This document shows, one piece after another, positions 41,598-53,306 of a DNA stretch of 64,000 bases (the stretch's first letter is position 1; each line of letters opens with the position of its first letter). The position numbers were made by a program, and so were the translations under genes. The notes under the pieces were generated by a model that had not been told where the DNA came from, searched no databases, and saw only the letters and a program-made list of their open reading frames with translations. Location of the stretch: positions 1 through 64,000 of the forward strand of contig CP136492.1 in NCBI GenBank assembly GCA_032768795.1. Reading direction: 5' to 3'. Source of the stretch: Tremella fuciformis (Eukaryota > Basidiomycota > Tremellomycetes > Tremellales > Tremellaceae).

Positions 41598-43137
41598 ATG
41601 GCAAGTATACCGATCCATGCAACTTCGACAACGCTGCTCGATGGGGGCATCGACAAGCTCTCCGCGTCGAAACTCTTCTCGGTGGAGGGCTGGGCAGCCG
41701 TTGGTGAGTAGCTTCCTGTTCGCTCTCTGTTGACCGCAACGGCGGCGGGCTACCAAGTCTGTCACCCTGGGTGTACGTGAGACTAGGGTCTGACACTTGC
41801 CAGTCACGGGGGGAGGAACTGGATTGGGTCTGGTGACCGCGGCTTGTCTGGCTCAGAACGGGGCAAGAGTCTACATCTCCGGACGGCGTCTCGAACCCCT
41901 TCAGGATGCGGCAAAGAACGCTCAACCTACCAGCGGCAAGGGGAAGATTGTCGCCATCCAGGCAGATGCAGGCACGAAGGAAGGCATTGCCAGTAAGTCG
42001 TAATTCCCGCCATGTCAGACGATGGAATACGTGATTGACCTGTCAACCAGAATTGCGGGACGAGGTCGCAAAGCACGAGAAGTGGATCAACATTTTGATT
42101 TGCAGTGAGTCGTTCTATCGAACGAGCAGCCCACAGAGTCCATCTCACAACCGCACGTACGCTGATGTCCCCCTTTTCTAGACCATGGAATCTCCATCCC
42201 GCATCCCAAACTGACCGAGTTGGCACCCGACGCTGAAACTTGGTCCAAGGCAATCTTTGAGGGCACAGACTTCGAAGCGTGGTAAGTCATGGCTGGCAGA
42301 GATCCCCTCGCGGCATTCCAACCGCTCTTAACGCTGAGGCTGACGCCCATATCTCAGGGACACCACGTATCGCATCAACTGTGCCTCGTACCACTTTGTC
42401 ACTTTTGCTTTTTTGGGTCTTCTGGGTGCTGCTCAAACCGCTGGCTCCTTCATAGAGCCGGGCAATGTGCTCTTGGTCTCCAGTATTGCAGGCAAGATTA
42501 TGACATCCCAGCGGGGCCAGTTCAACTACAACGCATCCAAGTAAGTCACACCGATTGCGTCTTCAATTTTGGCCAACTCGATGCCTGCATGTCGTGGACG
42601 CATTTGGTCGGGAGCTGATAGATCTTGCACAGAGCTGGCGTCATTCAACTCTCGAAAAACCTCGCGACAGAGTTTATGAGGCGAGGGATAGGTATTCGGG
42701 TCAACTGCATCTGTCCAGGCTACTTCCCGACGGTGAGTATCCTGCATTTCATCATGCGCCGAAGCCTGTCTCCAGTCTGCCATATTGAAAGGGCTTCTGG
42801 CTCGTCCGACGCTAACATTCGCTGACCAGCAGGGTATGAGTGTGCGAGCTTTACACGACTATCAGGGGAAAGCGAGAGAGGAGTGGCTGAAGGCCAATTA
42901 TGGTGTCCCTACCGGTAGAGTGGGTGACGGGACAGACTATGCTCAGGCAATCCTGTCTACCGTGACAGTGAGTCTTGTACCAAATGCTTAATCTGCAGCC
43001 CCTGCTGACATGTTCTCCAGAACAAGTATGTGACCGGCGTTGACATTATACCGGATGGTGGATGGATGTTGGTGCAACGTGAGACTGTTCTTGCCTGAAG
43101 ACGGACCTGAGACTGACCTCGTTCTCCAGCCTTCTAA
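41598..43137 (+). CDS. Classical short-chain dehydrogenase/reductase (SDR)
   Basis: Seven or more small exons from ATG 41598 (MASIPIHATSTTLLDGGIDKL) to TAA 43137. The first intron splits the cofactor motif, VTGGGTGLG. RRLEP after the second strand suggests NADP or NAD with a positively charged pocket. ICNHGIS replaces the usual NNAG; LLVSSIAG and YNASKAG give the catalytic Ser, Tyr and Lys. VNCICPGYFPT and VTGVDIIPDGGWM form the C-terminus. Length is about 290 aa. It is a cytosolic oxidoreductase acting on an alcohol or ketone, possibly a sugar or sugar acid given the neighbours. The substrate is unknown. Confidence 0.88.
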
Positions 43138-43755
43138 GACAACAACCCGAGGGTCTCAGAAGCGTGGGGCTTAGGTAGAGATATCGTCGATGAACCAGAT
43201 GCATATCAATTCTTCTTCACACATGCTTTCTCGAAGCTGACCGACCCACTCTGTACTGCGCAGTGACTCAATTGTACACAATGCTTTGTGCCACTGTGGA
43301 GAACCAGTATCAGTGTCTGTCGTTCGGCTTCGATTTGCCATGGTCCTAAAACCCATTCGTAGAATGGTTGAACTGTTCGGAAAGCTGAGGATATACGGTT
43401 GGACGTATCCTCTCGTCCCTGACCTGGTGTGGACCCCTATTACCAATACCAAGACCGGGAAACCAATAAGCTGCCGAAAATGACAATTTACGGGGCCGCG
43501 TTGGAGCTGTGGGGCTTACCTTACTCCGTAGAATGGTGGAGACCCCAGGGGCACGACTCCGGCGGGCCCGGAACGGGGCTCCTTGTGAGCTTTCCGAATA
43601 TCCGCCTCCGATCTATGTGGGAGGTGATTGGACGAGCTTTAAAATCCCAACTCTCTGCAACACGCTCTCCCAACCCCTTGGCCACTTGGACGAGCACTAA
43701 TCTCTCCCTACTTTGACTCAATTTCCCTCCTTGCGTCTAAGTTTCAGCGCAAAAG
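43138..43755. other. Spacer upstream of the Dal5-like transporter
   Basis: 618 bp with no supported gene. Its right half is GC-rich and contains TCCGTAG, CCGGCGGGCCCGG and TATCCGCCTCCG, all with CCG/CGG triplets. Confidence 0.4.
43558..43572. promoter_or_regulatory. Inverted repeat TCCGG-N5-CCGGA
   Basis: Perfect 5-bp inverted repeat of the CGG/CCG type about 185 bp before the transporter start. It is a candidate Zn2Cys6 site, but with this GC content chance occurrence is possible. Confidence 0.35.
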
Positions 43756-45622
43756 ATGTCTCTCCAAAACGAGGTAGACGTCGAGAAACATCTCGATGAA
43801 CACCAGGAAAATGTACCACGAGCGCGATTGGACGATGAAGTCGTCGTCGATACAGAAGCCGCGGGCTATCTCGACCACAACATCGTCATTGACGAAGCCA
43901 CCGACCGCAGGCTGTTCTGGGCAATCACCAAAAGGTATGTGGAGATTTCAATAGTGCAACGAACTCGACTGATTGTACGCAGGGTGTTCCCATGCATGGC
44001 TTTGACGTACCTTGGACAGGGTCTTGACAAGGGCGTTCTGTCCACAGCCAGCATCATGGGTCTCCAGAAGGATACCCACATGGTCGGACAGGACTACGCT
44101 CTTGCCGTGAGTCTCAAAAGCTAGTCCCGACGACCACTTACGTCCCTGTAGACGACCACGTTCTGGGTTGGTATCATCGCGGCAGAATTCCCAGCGAACC
44201 GCCTTGTTCAAATTATGCCTCTCGGAAAGCTGATGGCTGTCGCCCTCATCCTCTGGGGTCTAGTATTGATTCCCATGGCTCTGATCACCCACGCTGTCGC
44301 TGTGCAGCTCTTCCGTTTCGTGTAAGCGGGTCTCACTCTCCTGTAGGAGTCACCGGCTAACCGCTGCCTCATTCAGGCTCGGAATCTTGGAATCCGTGTG
44401 TGGACCTGTCCTGCTTGCCATGTCGGTCATGTGGTACAAGAGGAGTGAGCAGTGAGTGCAGTATCCCAGTTTGCGTGCTGCAACGAGGTTGATCACTCTT
44501 GTTAGAGTCGCCATCGTCAACGGCTACCAGTGCTTTTATGGCTTGTCTTCAATCCTGTCCGGCTTGTTCGCCTGGGGTTTCTATCAAGTCCACGACGATC
44601 ACCTGTACAGCTGGCAGATCCTATATCTAATGATCATGGGGGTCTCCATTATTTTCGGCACCTTCGTCTTGTTCTGGTGCCCCGACTCCCCCACAAGGGC
44701 AAAATGTTTCAGCGAAGAGGATAAGCGGCTCATGGTCGAGCGGGTACGAGCCAATGAACAAGGGATCAAGAACACCGTCTGGAACTGGGACCAGTTCAAA
44801 GAAGCCATCAGCGACGTCTACATCTACTGCTTGTTCTTCATGACCTTCTTCAAGTGAGCCGAAACGCCGTCTCCGACCACATCAGGGAGCTGACACACTC
44901 CAACAGCACGATTACCGGTGTGGGAGCTTTCGGCAACCTGCTCATCAACCAAGCCTTTGGCTTTGATGTCCTTCAATCTCAGCTCTTGTCCATGCCGACT
45001 GGTACTCTTCTCGTTTTGATCTACGCTGGAACTGCTTGGCTCGTCACCAAGACACAGCAGGTCAGATGTCCCATTTTCGTACGTGGCAATTGATATTTAT
45101 CGTCACAGACTATCTACGTCATCCTTGGACTTGCAGCGTTCAATTGGGCGGGGGCCATCATCCTCATCACCGTCACGCCCTCCGATAGAACTAGGGCCGG
45201 TCTCTTAATTGCGTACTACATGCTGCAAGGCTACCAGGGTCAGAACCCCCTGCTCTTCCAGCTCTGTTCCCGAAACGTCGCCGGACAGACCAAACGAACA
45301 GTGGCCTATGCCTCTGCATTCCTCGGATGGGCCGTCGGCAACGCCGTCAACCCTCAGCTGTTCCAGTCTCGATGGGCACCGAGGTACATCAAGACACTGT
45401 ACATCATTCTTGCAATGTACGGCATCCACGCCATCGTCATTATTGGAACGAGATTCCTGCTTGTTCAGAGAAACAAGAAGAAGGAGCGCGCTATGGACGG
45501 GCGCGATATCAGCCACTTGCACGCCTTCGAGGATCTGACCGACAAACAAAACCCGGATTTCCGATGTACGTTGATGGTCTTTCTTCTCAGATGACAAAAG
45601 CTTACCAATAGACATCTACTGA
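43756..45622 (+). CDS. MFS transporter, Dal5/allantoate permease family (1)
   Basis: Starts at ATG 43756 with a ~60-residue acidic cytosolic tail (MSLQNEVDVEKHLDEHQEN). About 12 membrane segments are spread over several exons. Family signs: LTYLGQGLDKGVLSTASIMG after the first intron, WVGIIAAEFPANRLVQIMPLGK, FVLFWCPDSPT before the central loop, NLLINQAFGFDVLQSQLLSMP and FQSRWAPRY near the end. The last 11-nt exon gives YIY and TGA 45622. This anion:cation symporter family carries allantoate, nicotinate, biotin-type and other carboxylates. Here it may import a ureide or sugar acid used by the adjacent enzymes. Confidence 0.88.
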
Positions 45623-46314
45623 TCCGATTTTCAAGCGAGACTTTAAGCAAGTGCAAACGATCTTTCTATACTTGGTCAGAAAAAGAGGGAAGAACAAGAA
45701 GGTGCAGGCAAAAGAGATACCGAGGAACGTCTTTAAAACACTGTGTTGAGTGATGAGAACTCGTCAGAAGCCTGTCCAGACCGACGTGGATGCGCCATGT
45801 GTCCGAGTACTAGCGAGTAGTTTCATGTTCTACATTCGGGGTATGTCTCCCCTAGAGGCTGCTCTCAACCTCGGCACTCCATGCACTGCTGTTGAGAATG
45901 TCCGTCACATTGCTGCTCAGCGCCCAATCGGACGTCAAATGACCCGCATTTGCATCTAGTAGCCGGTATTGGCCGATCGAGTTGTCTGCTTCACAATTCG
46001 GGAAGTCACTTGTGTATGAATGATCCGAAGCACTTGTCCTCCCCGCCCGTGGTCCCGCTGCTCCTCTTGCTCGGTCGCGAGCCCCCGCCAAGACTCGGGC
46101 AACCCTCGGCATCAAGGGAGGAACCAGGAGAAGATTGTCGGAAGACATTCGTATATCCGGGACCGGACCGTGTTGGCCGGGCAGGGGGTCCCCTTGTGGA
46201 TCGTGCCAGTCACAACGGGGCTGATACAAGTAGCGATGGACAAGACGTATCCGGCGCATTCCACAAAACCTCTTCAGCCAATCTTTCTCAAACATCATAC
46301 CCGAGACACGCACG
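45623..46314. other. Spacer between transporter and aldolase
   Basis: 692 bp with no gene I can support. A 122-codon plus-strand frame (45950-46318) and a minus-strand frame here lack any domain. It is probably the promoter of the aldolase. Confidence 0.45.
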
Positions 46315-47518
46315 ATGAAGGGTCCTCAAGCTCCCGCTCTGACTCCTGGGATCTACTGCCCTACCGTCACCTTTTTCCGAGACACGCCTGAGCAAGAGCT
46401 TGACCTCAATGCTTTTGCTACCCACGTTACCAACCTCGCGGAGGCTGGACTTCACGGGGTAGTGTGCCAGGGATCATCCGGAGAAGCAGTCACCCTCTCC
46501 CGTGAGGAGCGAAAGACGGTAGGCTTCGCATCGCCGGTCCACGAGAGTTCTTGGAGTCTGACTTTGTCCCACAGCTCATCTCGTTGGCTCGAGACTGCTT
46601 CAGGAAGGCCGGAAACCCCGGTGTGGTCATTGCGGGTGTCGGCGCGCACACCACCAAGCAGAGCATCGAGCTTTCCAACGACGCGGCGGAGGCTGGGGCA
46701 TCATACACCCTCGTCCTCCCACCATCCTATTACACCTCGTTGATGACCCCGGACGCGCTCAAGGCATTCTACCTGACTGTGAGCCGTGAGAAGCCATCGT
46801 CATGTGAGAACACCGCTCAAATAGATCGTTCGACAGCTCGCCGATGCTTCCCCCATCCCGGTCATCATCTACGCCTACCCGGGAGTCTCCTCTGGCATCA
46901 ACATGGAGTCTAGTCTCTTGATGGAGCTCGCGAGACATCCCAACATTTACGGTGTCAAACACACCGACCATGATCTGGGTAAGATTGCACGAGAGGCTGC
47001 ACTGGATGCCAAAAAGGCCTATGGATGTAGGTCCCGAGAAGTGATTAGTGCTGTATCTCAACTCGACAGCTCCCTTCACCGTTCTCGGTGGAGCCACTGA
47101 CTATTTGATTGGAACTCTCGCCTTGGGCGGAGAAGGCTCCATCAGCTCCATGACCAACGTCACCCCCCGTGCCACTGTCAAGGTATTCGAGCTCTTCAAA
47201 GCCGGCAAGTTCGCCGAAGCGCTTGAGATCGGTGCTGCGATCTCAGTTGGAGAGGCTGGATTGAGCAAGGGGTCGATCAGGGGAGTAAAGGTCAGTCTGG
47301 AGATGCCATGAACGTCAATCACATACTGATACGGTGAGCAGTGGGCTCTCTCGCAATATGGTACGATCTCTCCCGAGGCTGTGAATATGCGTCATCCCAT
47401 CCTTCCTTGTGATGAGGCCATCAAGGATGTCATGCGGACCGCTCTCGCTCCCGCCATCCAGATTGAGAAGCAGCTAGAGAAGCAAGGCTACGCTGGTATC
47501 CTCTCAAACGGGCATTGA
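46315..47518 (+). CDS. DapA-family aldolase (2-keto-3-deoxy acid aldolase-like)
   Basis: ATG 46315 (MKGPQAPALTPGIYCPTVTFF) to TGA 47518, in about five exons and ~325 aa. It is a class I aldolase of the dihydrodipicolinate synthase/N-acetylneuraminate lyase family. GSSGEAVTLS is the GTTGE-type loop that binds the carboxylate. VIIYAYPGVSSG holds the catalytic Tyr. IYGVKHTDHD has the Schiff-base Lys. LGGATDYLIG lines the pocket. Related fungal enzymes cleave 2-keto-3-deoxy sugar acids (L-rhamnonate and D-galacturonate routes) to pyruvate and an aldehyde. The dehydratase gene convergent to it could supply exactly such a substrate. Confidence 0.88.
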
Positions 47519-47998
47519 CGATAGTGGCTCGACTAGTTTAGCTTGGGATGCATGTGGATAGCCTAAGGGTACGCGCACGCCGTGCTCGGTGTTTTGTGTT
47601 GAAATACACGTGTGATTTATTGCGTCCCGCACCTCTATCTACCAAACTACGCTCTACCTGGTAGCTCTTCATCGCTTTCTACAGAGCTAAGAGCTACCAG
47701 CATTCGCTCTGACTGCTCTTGCGATCACATCTACCGACATTTTGAACCGGTAAAAACGATTAGGGCCGAAATGAAGAGGGAGGACGATTGACGGGTGCTC
47801 GAGTGACTGGTATGGAGTCATTCTTTGCGAAATAATGACCCGTGTCTTGGCTCTGGGTTGAGAACATGTCCGACTACTATCATTGCACTCTCAAGACTGG
47901 ACTACAACTCTTCCACCGGAATGAATTGACAGCGTTGCACTTTTAGCACAGCTTACAAGGGAGGCAAATGAGATGCATGAATCGCAGAGTCGCTAGTA
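47519..47998. other. Spacer between convergent aldolase and dehydratase genes
   Basis: 480 bp of 3' flanks. It contains the inverted repeat at 47658-47700. Nothing else is recognised. Confidence 0.5.
47658..47700. terminator. 12-bp perfect inverted repeat between convergent genes
   Basis: CTGGTAGCTCTT and AAGAGCTACCAG are separated by 19 nt. It could fold as a hairpin in either transcript, about 140 bp after the aldolase stop. A role in 3' end formation is only inferred; it may also be a miniature inverted-repeat remnant. Confidence 0.35.
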
Positions 47999-50363
47999 TC
48001 AATGATTGAGGCGTGCGACTGGGTGCACTTGGGCGATCCGCTGGTACTTGACGGCTTTCTCAAACACCATCCCTTCGCTTAGTTGACCAACGTTCTCCCT
48101 GTAGATCTCCTGCCAAGGAGTCTGCGAGGGTGGATACTTGTACGGTCCCATCTCCTTCTTCCTCGCCTCGATCTCCTCATGAGTGAGCTTGACGTCGGCC
48201 GTACGCTTCTTCAGATCGATGCGTATGATGTCTCCATCCTTGAGATAGGCAAGCATCCCTCCAACCGCAGCTTCGGGCGATGCGTTGAGGATCGAAGGCG
48301 TTCCCGAAGTTCCGGACTGACGCCCGTCTCCGATACAAGGAAGCTGCAACTGTCAGCGACAGGTTCACGTGTGCTCCCCACTGCGACTCACTTCGATTCC
48401 TTCTTTGATCAGCTGGTCGGGAGGGATCATGTTGACCACCTCTGCGGCACCAGGGTGCCCGATCGGTCCCGCCCCCCTCATGATCAGGATCGTCCCAGGA
48501 CCAATGTTGGGACGCGCGTTGATCTCATCCCTATACTGCTCGACACTGAGTGTGGATCAGCGGGCAGGCTCTGTTATGATCGTATAGTGGACGAACCCAT
48601 CAAACACCGCCACAGGACCTTCAAAGGCCATTGGGTCATCGGGGTTGTTGAGATACTGATCGCGGAAGGCTTGGGAGATGACAGACGTCTTCATTATGGC
48701 GGAGTCAAACAAAGAACCCTTGAGGTTGAGGAAACCGGCATGCTCCTGCAGCGGTGCAGCATATGGCATGATCACGCGCGGGTCGTTGGAGAAATCGCCT
48801 CGACAATTCTCTCCCATAGTCTTGCCGGAGATGGTGAGGGCGCCCGGATGAGGAAGCTTGTTCGCAGCCATCAACTCGGCCACGACAGCTAAGTGACCGC
48901 TCAGTGACTGACAACCTTTCAGGCCGGTCCATGCTACTCACCTGGGAGACCTCCGGCTCTGTGGTACTCTTCGCACAGGTATTTTCCTGCGGGCAGGATG
49001 TTCACCAACAGAGGTAGCTCGTACCCTACACGTTCCCAATCGTCACAGTCCAGCTCAACGCCTATGTGCTTGGCGATGGCATTGAGATGGATGGGCGCAT
49101 TGGTGGATCCTCCGATGGCGGTGCAGCAAGCGATGGCATTCTCAAACGCCTCCTTGGTAAGGATGTCCGACGGCTTCAAGTCCTGCATGGTGATTTCCAC
49201 CGCCCGAATACCCGTCTGGTAGGCACAAGCCCCCCTTTCACGGTAGACCGCAGGGATAGAGGCTGACCCTGGGAGTGCCATGCCTAACGCTTCTGCCATG
49301 GCGTTCATCGTAGATGCAGTACCCATGGTGTTGCAATGACCAAGGCTATGTGGCGTCAGCCATGGCGAATGCCGTGCTGATGAGACTGACCTTGGCGCAG
49401 ACAGGGCGACACGCTGGAGGTATTGTGCATGAGAGATATTGCCTTTGGCCCGCTCTTCACGAGCTTTCCAGGCGACCGCTCCGGATCCGATCAGCTCAGC
49501 CCCATCGTAGCCTGTATCGGTCAGCTGAGCCTCGTAGTGAATCAAAAGCGCTGACCGTTTAGCATGGGACCGACGTTCATGCAGATGGCGGGCATGTTTA
49601 CGGTGGCTGCAGCCATGAGCAGGGCCGGAGTGCTGTCACGGGATTAGTGGGGCGCCTTGCTCGACTACATGTTACATACGTCTTATCGCAACCCGTGAGG
49701 AGAACGACGCCATCAATAGGATACCCGTGGAGGGTTTCCACGACGTCTAGGTACGCGAGGTTGCGGTCGATGGTCGGGGAAGGTCGCCGGGTAGTTTCCT
49801 GAATCGGGTGCACCCCAAATTCCATGGGCTGGGCTTCAGCTATTTGTTTCGAGCGCAGAATGGACACTATGAAATGATGATAGGTAACTCACAGTCCCTC
49901 CCGCCGCAATGATACCATCACGCACTCTCTTGGCCAGCTCGCGATGATGCGAGTTGCAAGGAGAAATGTCCGAACCAGTCTGCGCGATACCGATGATAGG
50001 GGTGTTCTTCCTTTGGATCTCGGCAACTATGCGATGTAAGTGCCTACTTCAACTGCACAAAAAGTGGGTTTACGAGTGCGTCCGCCATTGAGATACCGCT
50101 CAATATAGCCTCCAGTCGAAGCTGGCATGCGTTCAGTGCACCTTCAGCTGGTGGAAGTCCCACTCACAGTCGGATGGCTTGTTGTACCACTCTTTGGACC
50201 GGAGCGGGACAGCTGGCTCTATGCCTTCCCTGGGGCCTACTTCGGGGGGATCGAATGGAGCGGTGAAACTCCTTGCCGGCATCCCATCTCGCCTCCGCAG
50301 AGCAGCGTCCAATGCCTCCTTGTCTCGACCACAAGTGCAACCCTCGCAGAAGTCAGCTGTCAT
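47999..50363 (-). CDS. IlvD/Edd-family dehydratase (aldonate dehydratase-like)
   Basis: ATG 50363 ([33 protein letters not shown]), with many exons down to TAA 47999; about 600 aa. Family motifs: LLTGCDKT (cluster Cys), [50 protein letters not shown]-type sequence before an intron, and near the C-terminus [22 protein letters not shown]. These are [Fe-S] enzymes that dehydrate dihydroxy acids or sugar acids (xylonate, arabinonate, gluconate, phosphogluconate). The [20 protein letters not shown] form is typical of the sugar-acid branch. It is probably the step before the DapA-type aldolase. Confidence 0.88.
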
Positions 50364-50550
50364 GATGGATGATCGTGAAGAAAAGTTGTAGTGTACCGAG
50401 GTCCAACGAATCAGTCGCGTTCTATATTAACTATTGCATAAGACAGACTAGACGGAGATTCACCCACCCGTTTCCGGTACCTCGGGGCGGACTCCGGGCC
50501 GCACGGTCCGAACATATATGTACATACATTCCGTATATCCGGTCAGCCCT

Positions 50551-50567
50551 CTCGGAGGCTACCCGAG
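50551..50567. promoter_or_regulatory. Inverted repeat CTCGG-N7-CCGAG
   Basis: Lies in the 306-bp divergent promoter of the dehydratase and the cyclase-family gene. The CTCGG/CCGAG half-sites are the same as the core of the repeat at 41008-41032 (CCGAGC/GCTCGG), with opposite arrangement. It is a candidate site for a local Zn2Cys6 regulator. Confidence 0.4.
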
Positions 50568-50669
50568 GTTGCGGAGAGGCTGGCGACCGGGAAATGTCCA
50601 GAAAGACAAGCCGAAAAGCCCAAAAGCCTCCGTAGGAGTAAGTCGCACTGCTGCGCTGCAGTCTTCACG

Positions 50670-51800
50670 ATGTCAGAGCCACTGACTGAAAAGTCACTGA
50701 TAGACCTATCGGTCCTCAGTCCTCCCGATCATCCCCATCACCCATACTCGTCGTGGCCCGCCATTATCCCAGATCCAATAGGACGACTCGCCTTGTTGAC
50801 GCCAGAGGTTACCGCCGCCGCTGCAAGATCGTCATTGATAACAGGAGACAGATTCGCCCTCGACTATGCGACAGTCCCGTCTGGGGCCAGCTTGTTTGGC
50901 AGGCTCCCGGGACATCAGGATGTATTCCGGGTGGATGGGGGCCCACACTCTGCCGAGAAGGCCAAAGCCGACGGGATGACCTACGAGCCCGCGTTTGACT
51001 CTATAGTCAAGTTCAACACCCAAGGAACGACTCAGTGGGACTACTTCCTGCACTACGGGTATCGTCACTCTGGGCTCTTTTACGGAGGCCTCACGGCCAA
51101 CGAGATTTGTGTGCAAAACACCAAGGAAGTAGGCGTTGCAGGTACGTGGCCAAAAAAAGCAGATGCCTTTGAGCTGACGCTCCAGCCATAGCGAAATCGG
51201 GCGGCATTCAGACGAGAGCCATTCTGATCGATGTACCATATTTCCTCGAGCAACAAGGGTTGCCTCCCCTGGAACCTTTGACGTACCCGTCATCTACTCC
51301 AATCGACCTCCCGTTCTTGGAGAGAGCTCTCGCGTTCTTCAACCTGACAACACAACCCGGGGATGTGTTATTGGTGCGCACTGGCTTCGAAGAGCTCGTC
51401 CTCGAAGATCAAGAACGGGTGCGAGCTGGGGAGAAGACCGTGTTTGCGGCTAAATGGCCTGGCGTAAAACCGACCGACCAGGTAGTGGAGTGGTTATGGC
51501 GTTCTGGCTTTGTCGCCGTGGGCTCAGACAATCCCACCTTTGAGGAGTGGTGTAAGTCCCTGTTGCTGCTGAGAACACGATCCGGAAACTGATGAGCCTG
51601 CAGACCCCAAGGAGCCTGCGAGGCTTTTGCATCCGATCCTGCTTTCCGGCTGGGGTATGATGATTGGGGAGCTTTTGCGCTTGACTCGCATCGCGGAAGA
51701 GTGCAAACGTCGAAACCGTTGGCACTTTTTCTTCAGCAGCTGTCCTTTGATGATAGAGCACGGAATAGCAAGCCCTCCAAATGCCGTGGCAATATTTTAG
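50670..51800 (+). CDS. Cyclase-family metal-dependent hydrolase (kynurenine formamidase-like fold)
   Basis: ATG 50670 (MSEPLTEKSLIDLSVLSPP), three exons, stop TAG 51800; about 340 aa. It matches the fungal branch of the PF04199 cyclase family: FNTQGTTQWDYFLHYGYR replaces the bacterial HxGTHxD metal site. RAILIDVPYF, GDVLLVRTGFEEL and VAVGSDNPTFE follow. Bacterial members hydrolyse amides such as N-formylkynurenine; fungal members are poorly known and may open a lactone or amide. Divergent from the dehydratase with a shared promoter, it could supply the lactonase step of a sugar-acid route. That is inference only. Confidence 0.8.
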
Positions 51801-52235
51801 AGCAATGACAGCCGTGAAGCGAGGGTCGTTCTGCCCCACCCTGTGGTTGTTGCGTCTGGGCTATTCCAGTAGAATGCATGAAGCTACTCTAAGGAACATT
51901 GTTCCCGCACTTCTTGAGGCGGTCCACGAGTCCCCAGGCTGCTCGTAACACCCTTCGTGATGCCCCGGTTAAGCCGTGGAGATTGGTCACAATCAGTGCT
52001 TCCCTCTGCGAGCGAGCCGGGTCCTGATGCCCCCAGTTCGGTCCCCGTACTTCCGAGAATCTTTGCCAGGAACCGTCGGAACGAATCAATACATACCGAG
52101 GTCTCTCCGACTTTCCTCGATGCGCGTCTGCAGACAAGAAACCCTAACTACTTTAGTCGCTCTTGTCATCATCCATCTCCCCTCATCACCATTCGCATCG
52201 CTCTCCAACACACTCGGCGTGCATCCTCCCGCAAA
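51801..52235. other. Promoter region of the hydroxyacid dehydrogenase
   Basis: 435 bp. The frame of the next gene extends upstream through it, but only from a non-ATG codon and with no domain, so it is taken as 5' leader. No motif is recognised. Confidence 0.4.
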
Positions 52236-53306
52236 ATGACGGGCTCTCTGCAAACTCTGCTCATCTGGACCGCGGTCAACCCCCCGACGTTGGCCAAATT
52301 GGAAAAAGCCTTCCCCAAGGTCCTCTATCGTCCTGATCAGAAACTGCCGTCTCCGGCGGAGCTGAGGGAGGTGGATGTCTGGCTCACGGACCCCCATGGT
52401 ATCCCGAACAGCGTCACACTCGACCAGATCCCCAATACGCGTATCGTTCAGCTCGCATCCGCAGGAGCCAACTTGGGCATGTCGTCGCCGATGTTCAAGG
52501 ACGATGACGCCAAAAAGCAGATCGCACTGTGCACTTCGTCCGGCATGCACGTGTTCAGCGTTCCGCAGATGGCCATCGCCTTTACCCTCAACATCTACTC
52601 AGTGATCCACCTCCAAACCTATCTTGCTCGACGTGATCGGCGTTGGTACACCGCGGCCACGGGCGACAAAGTGATCCCAGGATACGATGCTCCTCATTTG
52701 CCTCTCTACGGCAAGACGGTCGGCTTCCTCGGATACGGCCACATCGCTCGAGAGGCGGCGCGGCTGTTCAAAGCCTTCAACTGTCACATCATCGCCGCCA
52801 ACACGACGGGTACCAAGAAAGACGACACTGGTTACATCATTGCTGGAACTGGTGACCCGGACGGCTCGATCCCTGAAGCCTACTACTCGACCGAAGACGC
52901 CAAATCGCTCAAAGAGTTCCTCGCCAGGAGCGACGTGGTGATCGCGAGTCTCCCGTCGACGCCGGCTACACACTACGTGCTGTCTCCGGAGTATCTATCC
53001 TGCATGCCCGAAGGCTCGGTCTTGGTCAACGTTGGTCGAGGCGACTTGGCCCGATCGGAGGACATCATCGCTGCTCTTGATGCGCCAGGCGGCCTCAGAT
53101 GGGCCGCGTTGGATGTCACCGACCCGGAACCCCTTCCGGATAATCACCCCCTCTACTCCCACCCCAAAGTCCTCCTTACCCCTCACACCGGTGGTCATCA
53201 GGCGGATTACATGGATGGTGTTTCATACATTCTGCTGGAGCAGCTGAAGCGAAGCCAAGAGAAGCGCTCTTTCGTAAACGCCGTTGATTGGACGAAGGGT
53301 TACTAA
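52236..53306 (+). CDS. D-isomer specific 2-hydroxyacid dehydrogenase
   Basis: 356 aa, a single exon from ATG 52236 (MTGSLQTLLIWTAVNPPTL). The Rossmann motif is VGFLGYGHIAREAARLF. The substrate/cofactor Arg is in LVNVGRGDLA, the Glu in DVTDPEPLP, and the catalytic His in LLTPHTGGHQ. The family includes glyoxylate/hydroxypyruvate reductases, phosphoglycerate dehydrogenase and 2-ketogluconate reductase. It would reduce a 2-keto acid with NAD(P)H. In this region glyoxylate (from the ureide pathway) or a 2-keto sugar acid are natural candidates. A ~40-residue segment around GDPDGSIPEAYYSTEDAKS lengthens the nucleotide-binding domain. Confidence 0.9.
   Translation: MTGSLQTLLIWTAVNPPTLAKLEKAFPKVLYRPDQKLPSPAELREVDVWLTDPHGIPNSVTLDQIPNTRIVQLASAGANLGMSSPMFKDDDAKKQIALCTSSGMHVFSVPQMAIAFTLNIYSVIHLQTYLARRDRRWYTAATGDKVIPGYDAPHLPLYGKTVGFLGYGHIAREAARLFKAFNCHIIAANTTGTKKDDTGYIIAGTGDPDGSIPEAYYSTEDAKSLKEFLARSDVVIASLPSTPATHYVLSPEYLSCMPEGSVLVNVGRGDLARSEDIIAALDAPGGLRWAALDVTDPEPLPDNHPLYSHPKVLLTPHTGGHQADYMDGVSYILLEQLKRSQEKRSFVNAVDWTKGY

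Noticed and set aside
45750..46313. Overlapping frames on both strands between transporter and aldolase
   Set aside because: No domain, no splice-consistent extension, and codons without pattern; taken as intergenic.
51957..52235. 93-codon extension of the hydroxyacid dehydrogenase
   Set aside because: It starts at a non-ATG codon, is Arg/Ser/Pro-rich and precedes a good ATG at the family start.
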